26,293 nt of DNA from Diaporthe sp. PMI_573 (lineage: Eukaryota; Ascomycota; Sordariomycetes; Diaporthales; Diaporthaceae), in NCBI GenBank assembly GCA_021399435.1, contig JAJTUP010000196.1, positions 1-26,293 on the forward strand, given 5' to 3'. The notes below the pieces were generated by a model. It ran no database searches and was not told where the DNA came from. It saw only the letters and a program-made list of their open reading frames with translations. Shown piece after piece: positions 8,915-19,182 of the stretch (positions are counted from its first letter, which is position 1; every line of letters starts with the position of its first letter). Made by a program: the position numbers and the translations under genes.

Positions 8915-10760
8915 ATGGCGTCTTATAAGCACACTTCCCTGGGCGACCCAGGGCGTATGATTCGGATACTTGCACTTCATCCAGCCCAAAGTCACTCGGC
9001 TGCTCTATCTGGAACACTCACGCAGTTCAGTCTCTGTTCACCGGGCAAGGCTCTCAGCCAAGCACAATGCCACTATGAGGCACTGTCGTACGTTTGGGGC
9101 GCTCCAGGTACACAGCATACAATTCGGATAGACTCTTCGGTCCTACCAATCACTGCCAACTGTGATGCTGCACTTCGGAGCCTTAGGCAGCAATCTGAGG
9201 ATCGCTTACTGTGGGTGGACAGCATTTGCATCGATCAGACAGCCTAGGGCACTTCCGAGCGTAACCAACAAGTTGCTTTGATGGGAGAGATCTACAATAT
9301 CGCTCGGGATGTGTGCATTTGGCTTGGTGAAGGGGACTTCAAGACCGACGCTCTGGTTGTACATATGCGAGCGTTGTATGGCATGCGGGATGACTCATAT
9401 TTCGACGCCAGGCACGAGCTGTCCATAGAATTCATGAATGAATGGGGTTAGTATCCATCCACGAAAGCCTGAATGGCCGTCGCTAACATAGGTACGACTA
9501 GGTGCCAAGTGTGACACTGAGGGCTGGCGTGTGGTCCGCGACATGGTCGAGAGCCTTATCAGCCACACTTGGTATGAGAGAATGTGGACGTTGCAAGAGC
9601 TTCTGCTGGCGAAGCGCGCAACTGTCGTATGTGGGAAACAGACCATGCCGTGGGACAGCTTCTGCGAGGCTCTTGAACTCATCGAGGCCGGATTCCCAAC
9701 CACCAGCAGAGGAATGCGGAACTGCATCAGTTGCCTCTACGCCTACTCAGATTTCAAAGAGGTCGAGGAAGACAGTGTAATCCATCAAGACCACGGAAGA
9801 TCCAGGGGTGTAGAATCAATCATTCAATATACCAGGATACGACATGCTACTGATCCCAGAGACAAGATTTTTGCTCTGTACGGCATTTCACAAAGGTTGA
9901 ATGGACCGATACTGAAGCCAGACTATAGACAGCCAATTTCGGAAGTCTACAAGGAGAACACTGTGTCGATCTTGAAAGGAGAAAAGTCTTTATGGCCTCT
10001 TGATCAGACGTGGAGTCCAAACAGACGAGAAGACTTGCCGTCTTGGGTGCCGGATTGGAGTGAGGATCCCAGGTGGTCGCATGACCTGCTTGTTGAACTT
10101 GGTGATGGCCCTCTGGATCCCGCAGATCGTGAGGTGACCAATGATCGGGAAGTGATAACTCAAACAATGACTCCAGACTTCGAAATATCCTCAGACCACA
10201 AGGAGTTGGCCATAAAGGGCTATGAAGTCGGGGTCGTTGTTGCATCATGGGATGATGCTATGAGGGCCACCATCCAAAAAGATCTCGTGAGTGCGGACAA
10301 AAACTCCGTGGACTATGCTCTTGCGTCTAGAATCCATGGAGCCGAGCAGGTCAAGTTCTTCCGTAGAATCTATTCAGGCCTGCGCATGATGGAGAAATCT
10401 GAGGAATACCTCGATGCGTTCTCTAAGCTACTGTTGACATTCCGACCTACTCAACCCGAGTCTTCTTTTCAGTCAGGCTCTCATGGCCTCGACAGGCTGT
10501 TTCTGCTTACGGAGGCGTCGAACCTATCGGATGCCAACCGCTCCAGGATTGTCTCTCTTGCGCAGGACAGACTTTCCAAGTACACGAGTGATCATCAGAA
10601 GGATCAAGCAGTCATGTCATTTGTGGCCTCGCATATAAGTCGGGCACAGCCCATTCGGCCCACCCGGGGATTCCGCCCGCTCCACACCCGCGACCGCGTC
10701 GGGCCCACACCCATACTTATCTCGCGTTTTCTTTACGAAGAAATTTTTTCTCTTCTTTAA
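8915..10760 (+). pseudogene. HET-domain gene, nonsense-mutated and 3'-truncated
   Basis: The HET domain is the fungal heterokaryon-incompatibility domain, acting in non-self recognition and cell death. ATG 8915 starts a frame with YEALSYVWG (residues 54-62), the ITANC...ALR..LR block and LLWVDSICIDQ (98-108). A TAG at 9245-9247 interrupts it, yet the same frame continues with SERNQQVALMGEIY and IWLGEG. An intron at 9447-9501 (GTTAGT..CTAG, phase 1) joins to exon 2 from 9502, which has HTWYERMWTLQELLLAK, the third HET block. A long C-terminal region follows, with RIRHATDPRDKIFALYG, common in HET proteins. The host frame ends at about 10637, where transposon sequence begins; the stop at 10760 lies inside the transposon. 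The usual C-terminal block of these proteins is missing, so truncation is likely. The gene is inactivated twice. Confidence 0.82.
9447..9501 (+). other. intron of the HET gene
   Basis: The donor is GTTAGT, a GCTAAC branch site lies about 20 bp before the end, and the acceptor is ACTAG. It is 55 bp long and phase 1. The joined codon is GGT, giving a smooth reading from 'EFMNEWG' to 'AKCDTEGWRVV'. An alternative acceptor ATAG lies 10 bp upstream but would shift the frame. Confidence 0.75.
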
Positions 10761-10785
10761 ACTTTTTACAGATTGGTATTAGCCC

Positions 10786-10865
10786 ATAATAAAGTCTTAC
10801 ACCAAAGAAGACGTGCAAGTAGCACTTAAGGCAATATTGGCGGGCGCCAGCGTACAAGAGGCCTC
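10786..10865 (+). pseudogene. pogo-like transposase, N-terminal segment
   Basis: The frame reads YTKEDVQVALKAILAGASV then QEAS, which matches the Psq-type helix-turn-helix at the start of fungal pogo/Fot1 transposases (known pattern YSEEDLQ.A...I..G.S.R.AA). It continues without frame change at 18227, where it reads LH-stop-GIPRSTLYGY, with TAG in the expected Trp position before GIPRSTL. The likely start codon now reads ATA (10786 or 10789), which would be an ATG to ATA change. The Copia element splits the helix-turn-helix coding sequence. Confidence 0.65.
10861..10865. repeat. target-site duplication, left copy (GCCTC)
   Basis: GCCTC immediately precedes the 5' LTR and is repeated exactly after the 3' LTR at 18222-18226. 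Removing the element and one copy restores the transposase frame (…EAS|LH…), which proves the insertion point. Confidence 0.92.
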
Positions 10866-11120
10866 TGTGGATTTGGTGACCGTTGAAGGGACCGCACGCC
10901 CGGCCCGGCTGTGGCCAATCAGAAGGGCCGGTCTGGCTTAGTCAGCAGAGGGCTGGCCACTACACCAAGTGCTTCGGCGCCCACGATGGCGATGACTTCC
11001 TTTCTTCCTTCCGTAGCAAGAATCAAACCCGTACCCAGACACGTACGGTAGTTCCTTTTACTCGCCCCTATTTACACGTACAAAGACCCCCTGACCTAAG
11101 GCATCAGGGCCGTACCAACA
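10866..11120 (+). repeat. 5' LTR of Copia element 1
   Basis: The 255-bp LTR is TGTGGATTTGG...CGTACCAACA. It aligns without gaps to the 3' LTR with 11 differences, all transitions. It is more G/C-rich than the element body. Short open frames inside it are not genes. Confidence 0.93.
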
Positions 11121-11135
11121 CTGATTAGTAATTAA
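11121..11135 (+). other. primer-binding-site candidate of Copia element 1
   Basis: CTGATTAGTAATTA directly follows the 5' LTR. The same place in the second Copia element (23050) has CTGATCAGTGATTA. The two differ only by C-to-T and G-to-A changes, as expected if element 1 had the same motif before mutation. I cannot match it to a specific tRNA. Confidence 0.45.
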
Positions 11136-12132
11136 TATCGTTAGTCCCTAACAGCTAGATCCGAAGAGGTAGATCTATCGCCAGACCTTTGCCGACCTTG
11201 TTAGCCAGCAAGCAGTCAACAGCCAACAAAGCAGACCGCGATATCTACGCTACACAATCGAAAGAAAGCAGCCACTACTAACCGGTAACCAGACCAGGCA
11301 GTCGTCGTTACTAGTACCCCAGGAAATCCAGCCGCTAAAGACCAGAAGTTCCTTCCTAGCAAAGACCCCCGGAAGAGCCAGGTATTTACCACAAAGTATC
11401 ACAAGAAGGAACCGACGCCCGTACAAACCCGCTATGCCAACAACGACCTTCTACGCAAAGAACCGACTATTTAGCAGTACACACTACTATGCCTTTCCAT
11501 CACCACCCCTTCCCAAGCAAAGAACACCCTCCCCGACCTTATTCTTCGCCCCTTCTCCTTCTTCAAAAAGGGCTTCTCACCAGACGGTAGCCTTCTTGCC
11601 ACCTAAACGACTGCCAGCGGGACAGGTGCTGACCTCAAGCACTTACCCTACCGTTTACATATAAACCTCTTGCCCGGGCCCCCTTATGCTCCCTTGGCCG
11701 CTTAGCACAGCCGCCCGGAATACCCAAAACCGTGCCCGGAACGCCAAAACCGTGCCCAGAACACCAAAACCCTCACCTACCCCTCTTTTGTTGCGTTTTA
11801 GCGGTATATAACCAAGATAACCACTCAAAAGGGCAACTCTACCCGTTAGACTACACAGTAATAGGTACTGTTTACCGATAACCACCACCTGTGGGTAAAT
11901 GGTTCTTGTGCCGGTCATAAGCCGTAGCAGTAAGTATCACAATACCCTCTTTTCTACAGATCCGAGGCCACCGGAAAGGCTACGGCTACCTCGTCGCTAC
12001 TAACGACGACGCCCCTGCCCCGGCACCATTACCACTATTCAATAGCAGCAGGCAACGATATCTCTCTTTCTTTCTCTCTCTTATCTAGATCTCTTCGCCA
12101 CTTACCATTACGGCGGTATGCTAGTTCTCGTC

Positions 12133-12227
12133 ACTACTACCGCTTGCCTAGTCGCCATAGACAACGGCGCTCCTACCTTCTACCAGTACCACTATTACCG
12201 CTTGCCTAGTTGCCACAGATAATGGCG
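12133..12227 (+). repeat. 37-bp direct repeat pair in the Copia leader
   Basis: Copies at 12133-12169 and 12191-12227 share a core like TACCGCTTGCCTAGT and the end CGGCG/TGGCG. They are 58 bp apart, and their differences are mostly transitions. Confidence 0.75.
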
Positions 12228-12253
12228 TGCCGGCTCTCGTCGCCACCACTTGC

Positions 12254-12329
12254 GTTAAAGCCAACGTCGCCAACTATAGCAGCGGCAGCCCCTTGTTAAA
12301 GCCAACGTTGCCAACTATAGCGGCGGCGG
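12254..12329 (+). repeat. 35-bp direct repeat pair in the Copia leader
   Basis: Copies at 12254-12288 and 12295-12329 share GTTAAAGCCAACGT and GCCAACTATAGC. They start 41 bp apart and follow directly on the previous repeat pair, giving a small repetitive block in the leader. Confidence 0.75.
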
Positions 12330-12671
12330 CTCCTCTGCCTTCTTTGCCTTCAGCTTATTTACCTTTACCTTCTCCTCCTCTTTCTAGTCTTCCGGAAATA
12401 AACAAACAAACCACTTACTAAAAAAGCACAAAGATTGTGGCAACTGGTCCTCCTCCTCCTTCTTCTGCTGGTCCTTCTTCTGGTGGTCCTCCTCCTTCAG
12501 TAGGCCAAAGTAGCCATCCTCAACTACAACAGGAACTACACCCACGGTAGCTGGTCCTCCCCCTTCTCCTTTGCCTGACCTACAGGAAGGGCAACCACAA
12601 AGACACAAGTTAGATTAGTCAATCAGTATCCTAGATTTAGATTTTCACGGCTGGCCCGGAAACAATAGGCA

Positions 12672-15600
12672 ATGGCCAGAACCTCTTCTTCTTTGTCCCA
12701 AAGTGTGCCTCCGGCAGCAGGCACCACCCTAGCTGGAGTATAGAACTACGCAGACCTCCTTAGGGCCCACCTCAATACCCTTCACCAACAATACACAATC
12801 CCAGCAATAAGCTAGGCCCGTGTTAACCACTCCCTATAGGAAGCCCCAAGCAACCCTTCAAACCAAAACCCTACCCAAATAACAACATACCTGCTTAGGG
12901 CACTAGATAAGCTACAGGAAATTCACGCTATTAACAACAAACTTCTCAGCAAGTATCAAACCTACTTCAAGGGGTAGACTCTCGATAGCTTCAAAGTCAC
13001 CAAGAGCCACTAGCAATCAAAGCTCTGGCACTTCCTCCAGGCCCACAGCATCTACACCAGCAACATAAGAAGCACCCACGTTACCAACCAACTATTTACC
13101 CTCCTTAAAGAAAACTATTACCCCAAATAGCCAGAAGACAAAGCCCGTAAGGTCAAATTCGCACCCAAGTCGAAAATAGCACGACAATTTCAAAGACCGC
13201 CCAGAAGAAATATACAAACACCCGTTCCTTCCACCCCAGACAGTACCTCTTTCCCTACCACTATCGTCAAGTCAATAAAACAACCAACCCAGCTACCCCC
13301 AACTACACCGGGCCCGGCGGTCGCCTAGCAAAACATTACTCCAGGCCCGGCAAGCCAACAGGCATCACATGCCCCGAGGACCCCATATACCCGAAACAAC
13401 CTTCTTCAGCCCAAAGCTCCATACAACCCCCAAGAGAAATACCCAGCCCAGACACCAATACCATACCACCATCAGCCCCGACCATAAAACAACTACCAGG
13501 GCCTCCCTCCTCGCTACATACCCAACGTTTAAATAAAGCCAGAACAGATAGCTCGCTTTCTTAAGAACTGGGACCCAGCATAAAAGTAGAGTAGTAACCC
13601 GTATAACCTTTTAGACAACAAAATCAAGGTATTTTTAAACATCTACTACTTTAATAAGGTCAACCCTGGCTAATTTTATGCCCTACTTCCCTAGATTCTC
13701 ACTAGCTATACCAAAAAGTACTATCTTACATATATTAGTATTAACGATAGCTTTGCCTAGGTGTATACCAAGCTAAAGACCCATTTCAATACTAATACTA
13801 ACCGTTAGCAGTACTTTAGTAACTAGACCAGCCTAACCTTTTCTAACATATGTGAAGACCCCGAAAACGCTAAGAAGAACCTATAGGAAGTACTATAAGC
13901 CCTACTAGACAAGCTTTAGCTATGCTAACAAGTACTTGGCCACGGCTATAAGGATAACGATACTCTTAGAATGACCGTTCTTCACGCCTGCAAGGGCGTG
14001 CCAGACTTTAAATATGTACTATTTACGCCCTCGGCCCTATGCAAGAAGCTATTTCAAGACCTCTACACCTCTTTTAATCTAAGTCTAAAGTATAAGCAGC
14101 CTTTCCAGTACTTTCTTACTAGTCTCGGCCCATTTGCTACTAAAGGTAATGATAAAACTTATTATCTTAATTGCCGCTACACTAACAATAAGCAGAGTGG
14201 TCATAGTGCCCCTAGAAGGGCCACCATACACCTACCACTACCATAGTAGGGAGCCTCTTAACTACTAGACCTAACTAAGAAACATTGCTTTATATGTAGC
14301 AAAAAAGGTTGTTAGTCTACCAACCATATAACCAAAGAATACCAGCATACCCATTATTAGTTCCTAATGGCCTACAAGCATGCCCAAGAGGCTACCCATA
14401 GCAGCAAAGTTAATACCTTCTTGGCCAGTATAGAGGATACTAAAGGCACGCCTACCGGCCAAGTGACTACCGTTGAAGAAAACAATAATAGTAGCTATAT
14501 AGCCCACTATTTTCTAATAGATTCGGCCTTCCTTTATTATCTTGACCCCTTGCTAGCAGAAAAGCCTAAAAATAGCAACGAGACCATTACCAACATCTTC
14601 CTTCTCAAAGACCGCTACTCTTACCACAAATTTTAGGGTATTATACCCAATATAGGTATGGCCAAATACTCTATAGTAGGCTACGACCAGTACTTGGCCC
14701 TCTGGCAAGAGGACCCAAAAGTCAGCCTAGATTCTTTACATGCTGACAAAGCCACCGTAAGGTTTGGCAAAGGGCCACATTCCTTGTCAAAAGGCACAAC
14801 CACTATTACAACGCCGCTTGGGGATATTACATTTCACGTAATAGATGCCTCGACTCCTTTCCTATTCTCAATTATAGATATAGACACCCTTGGTATATTC
14901 CTCCAAAACACTACCAATAAGCTGGTATAACGCCAGCCCAACAGCACCAAGGTAGTCGTCCCAGTAATAAGAAAGTAGGGCTACCTATAGTTTTCTTCCT
15001 TTAGGCACAGTCCCGCTTCTATGGCTACTTTCTTTACCAAAATAAAGCTTCGATAACTACATCGCTAATTTAAGCATCCTTTAGTTAACCAGCTAAACCG
15101 TCTCCTAGCTAACGCTGGCCACCCAACAGAGACAGCAGCTCTAGAAGCCGTATCCAAGTTTTACCACTAGTACCAGCTAAATGCCGACACCCCTAAACAG
15201 TTCAAATTCACATTAAAAGACAACGTCGACTTTAACTATAAACTACTCATTAACATCATGTACCTAAAGAGTCGCTTAATACTATATATAGTAGACTCGG
15301 CTACTTCTTTTCAAGCTGCTTACTTCCTTAGATCCCTTTCTACCAAAGATATATGGAAGGTACTCTAAATAATGTAGATAGATAGCTATTTAGAACCCCC
15401 TAATTAGCTGGTCCACAATGCCGGTACTAACTTCGCTTCAGTAGAGCTTAGAAACAAGGCAAGGCTAATAGGTATTACCTATAAGCAGGTCCCTATAGAA
15501 GCCTACTAGTCGATAGGCAAGGTAGAGAGGTATCACGGCCCGTTACGCCATACTTTTAATATCCTCTATACTAAGCTATCCGGGTTATTTACTAATAACA

Positions 15601-17825
15601 CTATCCTTTAGATAGCCGTGAAGGCTATCAACAATACAGCCAGGCTAGATAGGCTGGTACCCACACTACTCGTCTTTAGCACCTTTCCCCGGATGAATAC
15701 CGATTCACCACCTTCGCCATCAATACTAAAGAAAGCCAAAGCTATCACCAAGGCCACAAAAGTACTTCGGAAGGCCTTAGCAGAGCAGCAACTCAACACC
15801 ATACTTCACAGCCACAATAGGCCAGACATCACTAGCTAGTTAACGTTACCATTACAAAGCAAAGTCCGGGTATAGCAAGAAAAGGATAGCTAGCAGGGAC
15901 CATTCAAGCTACTAGCTATAGAAGGCCACGACATCATAATCGACTTACCTAACGGCCCTATGAAATTTTAGTCTATAGCCATTCAGCCGTACTATCGTGA
16001 AGAGCCCGGCCTCAAGCTGGAAACTATAAACGGCGCCGCAGACACCACCACCACGCACCTAATGGGTACCCCGGAGAGCCGCCAGGCCGAGGGCGGCACA
16101 ATTCACGTCCAAGGCAACACCCCTCCGGCACCCCGCCGCCATGGCCGCCCACAACGCCTTACTCCCAGCCCATATGCTATACTATCACAAAAAGAAGAAA
16201 ACAACTTCAAATTAGCAACAAGGTTATAATTAGATAGCATTATCACAACGCCCAGCGCCCTATTTAAAGAATCTAATACTTCTAAGATAAATAATCTAAT
16301 AGTACATAACATCTTTAACTTCAAGTATTTCAACCCTATTACCCACAGGGCTATTCAGCTATTCAAGTCCTATATAGTATATAAAGTCAAGAATAAAAGC
16401 ACTAAACCGTATAAAAAGTCACACCTTATAGTTCAAGAATATAACAATATAGGCAAGAAGGATATCCTTACCTAATTGCCGACAATTCAACGGGTCAGCC
16501 AATAGCTAATTACGGCGCTTGCCCCGTCCCTATTATAAAGAGAAATAATAGTTAAACTTCATAATATTACCCAGATATACCCTCAGTTAAAATCAAGGCT
16601 ATTCCGGCCAATTCTAGCCCAATTACCTACAGAGCTAAGGCCACAATACCCTCCAGGCACAATTATAAGAGTAATAAAACCCCTATACAGCATCGCTAAG
16701 GTAGGCATACACTAGTAGGTAATATACTATTGTTATCATCATAAATAGTTAAAGATGAGGATGTCGACTTTTGACTTATACCTTCTCGTTATAAAAGGCC
16801 TAGTAGAATCGTTTAAGCTAGTAGGCATACAAACTAACAATACTCTTATTCTTAGTACCCCGGCGTTTTTAGCTAGAGAAAAAGAAAAGATCTAGAAGGC
16901 TAAGATTGTCTATAAGCTGAAAACAACCCTTACATCTACCAGCCCTATTAACTATAATAGTACCTGGCTATTACTTTATAAAGATAGATCTCTTAACATT
17001 AACTAGAAAGGCCAGGCAGAGAAGATCGCAATAATCGACCGGAAGTTACCTAACTGGGCACAATACTACCTTAAACAAAGAGCCCGTAGGGTGTATATAG
17101 CCTCTATCTGCCAACCAGAAGCCACGTTTAACCTCTCCGTCGCCGCTCAAGCCCAATTGCCTATAAACGAAGACTATACCAAGCTAAATAAACGACTTGG
17201 GTGGCAAATCGACAACCTTACTTGTGGGCTCTAATATATACCCCTTGACCTAACTATCGCCAAGCTAATCATCTTTATCGACAGGTTATTTGCTAATAAC
17301 CGAGATCTAAGCTTGCAAATCGGCTTTATACTTACGTTAGCTATCGAGGAGCCAAACGACAATAAAACCTAGCAGAAAATATATAGTAACATCTTGTACT
17401 GGTTCTCGACAAAGTATAAAAGGGTGACCTAGAGTATGCTAGCGTTAAAAATATACGGCATGGCCAGTGGTTTTAATAGCGCTGCCGTAGTATCCGCCAT
17501 GCTTTACCTCATTACCGACTAACTGGAGCTTCCCCGGGTGCCTCTCGTTGTCTGTACCGACTTATACTCACTATACAAGTGCCTAGTCAAGCTTGGAACT
17601 ACTAAAAAAAAGAGGCTAATGGTAGATATTCTCGCCCTCCGCTAGTTATACAAAAGGAGGGAAATTAACGAGGTTCAGTAGATCTATAGCGACGATAACC
17701 TAGCAGACACCCTAACAAAGTTATTACTAAACAAGGTGCTGAAATGCTTTATGTTAACAAACGAGCTAACGGTACGTATAGAAGGGTTTGTAGACCGCCC
17801 TTACTTGGCCGGCAGGGATAGCTAA
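12672..17825 (+). pseudogene. Copia gag-pol polyprotein, stop-riddled
   Basis: One frame of 1,718 codons runs from ATG 12672 to TAA 17823 with no frameshift that I could find, broken by many TAG and a few TAA codons. Domains in order: Gag (about 13500-14250, with TVLHACKGVPDF); a CCCH knuckle C-FI-C-SKKG-C-x4-H (14286-14327); protease-like region (FKGIIP-type 'GIIPNIGMAKYS', 14637-14930); integrase (zinc part 'AGHPTETAALEAVSKFYH'; catalytic core 15240-15540; 'LVPTLLVFSTFPRM', 15654-15698); reverse transcriptase ('KPLYSIAKVGIH', 'VGIQTNNTLIL' at 16821-16850); RNase H ('FIDRLFANNRDLSLQIG', about 17277-17327) and 'DNLADTLTKLL'. In the integrase D-D-x35-E triad both Asp read Asn (15252, 15417) and Glu is kept (15525). 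The reverse transcriptase Asp-Asp reads Asn-Asn (16836-16841). TAG stands at positions where relatives have Gln or Trp. It cannot make active enzymes. Confidence 0.88.
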
Positions 17826-17842
17826 TAGGAGGGCGCCTATAG

Positions 17843-17876
17843 GATCGTTGGGGCATGCTGGAAGGGCCCAACGATC
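17843..17876 (+). other. perfect 10-bp hairpin near the Copia 3' end
   Basis: GATCGTTGGG (17843-17852) and CCCAACGATC (17867-17876) can pair around a 14-nt loop. It lies 18 bp after the gag-pol stop and about 90 bp before the 3' LTR. It is a possible RNA structure in the 3' untranslated part of the transcript. The rest of 17826-17966 shows no clear polypurine tract. Confidence 0.6.
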
Positions 17877-17966
17877 ATTTAAGTGTTTAGGGCTTTTGTG
17901 GGCTTTTTAGCCAACTACGGCATTCTTTTGGGCATGCTGCTTTTTAACTGATTAAAAGACTGCTAG

Positions 17967-18221
17967 TGTGGATTTGGTAACCGTTAAAAGGACCACACGC
18001 CCGGCCCGGCTGTGGCCAATCAGAAGGGCCGGTCTGGCTTAGTCAGCAGAGGGCTGGCCACTACACCAAGTGCTTCGACGCCCACAATGGCGATGACTTC
18101 CTTTCTTCCTTCCGTAGCAAGAATCAAACCCATACCTAGACACGTACGGTGGTTCCTTTTGCTCGCCCCTATTTACACGTGCAAAGACCCCCTGACCTAA
18201 GGCATCAGGGCCGTACCAACA
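17967..18221 (+). repeat. 3' LTR of Copia element 1
   Basis: The 255-bp LTR matches the 5' LTR at 244 of 255 positions by my alignment. At eight of the 11 differing sites it carries the A or T variant; at three sites the 5' LTR does. It is followed by the GCCTC target duplication (18222-18226). Confidence 0.93.
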
Positions 18222-18226
18222 GCCTC
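18222..18226. repeat. target-site duplication, right copy (GCCTC)
   Basis: It is an exact copy of 10861-10865, adjoining the CA end of the 3' LTR. Confidence 0.92.
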
Positions 18227-18610
18227 CTTACATTAGGGCATTCCGAGAAGCACACTTTATGGTTACCATATAGGCTCCTAAAGCCATTCTAATGCTGCAA
18301 ATTGGCAGATAAGGTTATTGTTAACCTAAAAAAGCAAGTTAACTAAGTTTGCACTTAACCAGGCAACCCTGGGGCTGCTGTTAACTCATTTCGAATTAAG
18401 GTCTTTCGCTACCTAGATAACCACATCTTAGGTGCAACCACCACCACTTAGGTGCTAGTGGTTAGGGGCGTTTCTTATAAGAAATCCTAAGATTTAAAGT
18501 ATTTAAAGCTGTTAAATGCACTTTAGCTATATTAATAGAGTAAGAATAGAGGTTAGTAAGCTATAGTTTAACCTCCTTTACCTACTAGTTTATCACAACC
18601 CTAACAGAAA
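18227..18610 (+). pseudogene. pogo-like transposase, continuation
   Basis: The frame continues from 10865: LH-stop-GIPRSTLYGY, then KLTKFALNQATLGLLLTHFELRSFA, then 'LGAFLIRNPKI' and 'FNLLYLLVYHNPNRNR'. These match in order the second helix-turn-helix (CENP-B-like) region and the entry to the DDE domain of pogo/Fot1 transposases, where relatives read N-R-x-N-M-D-E. Many TAG/TAA stops replace Gln/Trp codons, and the segment is very A/T-rich. The reading ends near 18611, just before the first DDE Asp, where I place the Gypsy insertion. The rest of the transposase is not in the window. Confidence 0.65.
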
Positions 18611-18735
18611 TAGGACCAACAGTTGGTTCTAATTCAGAACCAGACCCACTCGGCCAGCCTAGCAGGCCAGACAAACGGCGTAAACAGGATCCTACACAAG
18701 TCACATAACTATAGGTTACCTAAGTAGGATCAGGA

Positions 18736-18798
18736 AGATCAAGTCCTAAGCCAACTAATCCAAGATTAGGGAGATCAGGTCCTAAGCCAATCAACCCA
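18736..18798 (+). repeat. 27-bp direct repeat pair in the presumed Gypsy LTR/leader
   Basis: AGATCAAGTCCTAAGCC... (18736-18762) recurs as AGATCAGGTCCTAAGCC... (18772-18798). The copies differ by transitions only and their starts are 36 bp apart. It lies in the non-coding region upstream of gag. Confidence 0.75.
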
Positions 18799-19182
18799 GT
18801 ATAGAATTAGGAGGATTACCTTCTAAGCCTTATAAGCCAGCCTAAAGAGATAGATATATAAGAATACACTTATTACTAGATAGCTAGATAGTATAGATAG
18901 CTTTTTAGCAGTCAATCTAAGTATTTACTCTAAATAGCTTTCATTAGCTTATAATTATTATTAGAAACCCTATTACTTAATTAACTGCCTTATTATATAT
19001 CTTAGACATAAACCCTAATCTATAGTTTAGAGGACCTAGTAAACCTTAATTATTATATTTTAAATACTCTTATTCTTACATTATAATATAGACTTTAAGC
19101 AATATTATATATAAACCTCTTTATAATATCTAGATTTAGAAACAACTAACCTTAGTGTAACCTTTAGTAGGAATTAGACAAT

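Larger units (their letters stand above)
10638..10865 (+). mobile_element. pogo/Fot1-like DNA transposon, left part
   Basis: HET-like coding ends at a TA dinucleotide (10636-10637). It is followed by AGTCGGGCAC and a G/C-rich stretch, then by a transposase start. Tc1/mariner-pogo elements insert at TA. From memory, the AGTC...GCAC terminus is similar to Fot1-type ends, but the matching right end lies outside the window. A similar GTCGGGCCCACACCC occurs near 10696. The element is interrupted at 10865 by the Copia insertion. Confidence 0.5.
11136..12671 (+). other. long C-rich leader of Copia element 1
   Basis: About 1.5 kb lies between the LTR and the gag ATG. The + strand is rich in C and A, and TpG is scarce: in 11281-11400 I count ten CpA and no TpG. 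Short open frames (for example 11434-11664, 12227-12421) are Pro/Ser/Thr-rich and reflect this composition. Two pairs of direct repeats are listed separately. No conserved domain is seen. Confidence 0.6.
10866..18221 (+). mobile_element. complete Copia-type LTR retrotransposon (element 1)
   Basis: It is a 7,356-bp element with two 255-bp LTRs (10866-11120 and 17967-18221) starting TGTGG and ending CAACA, plus a 5-bp target duplication. The order gag, zinc knuckle, protease, integrase, reverse transcriptase, RNase H is that of Ty1/Copia. It is structurally complete but coding-dead: the single gag-pol frame carries many TAG and some TAA stops, and catalytic Asp residues are lost. It lies inside the transposase of a pogo-like transposon, itself inside the HET gene. 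Confidence 0.92.

Noticed and set aside
10883..11128. 81-codon open frame in the 5' LTR of Copia 1, and 62-codon counterpart at 18012-18200
   Set aside because: Both lie inside non-coding LTR sequence and are not conserved between the two LTR copies in start or length.
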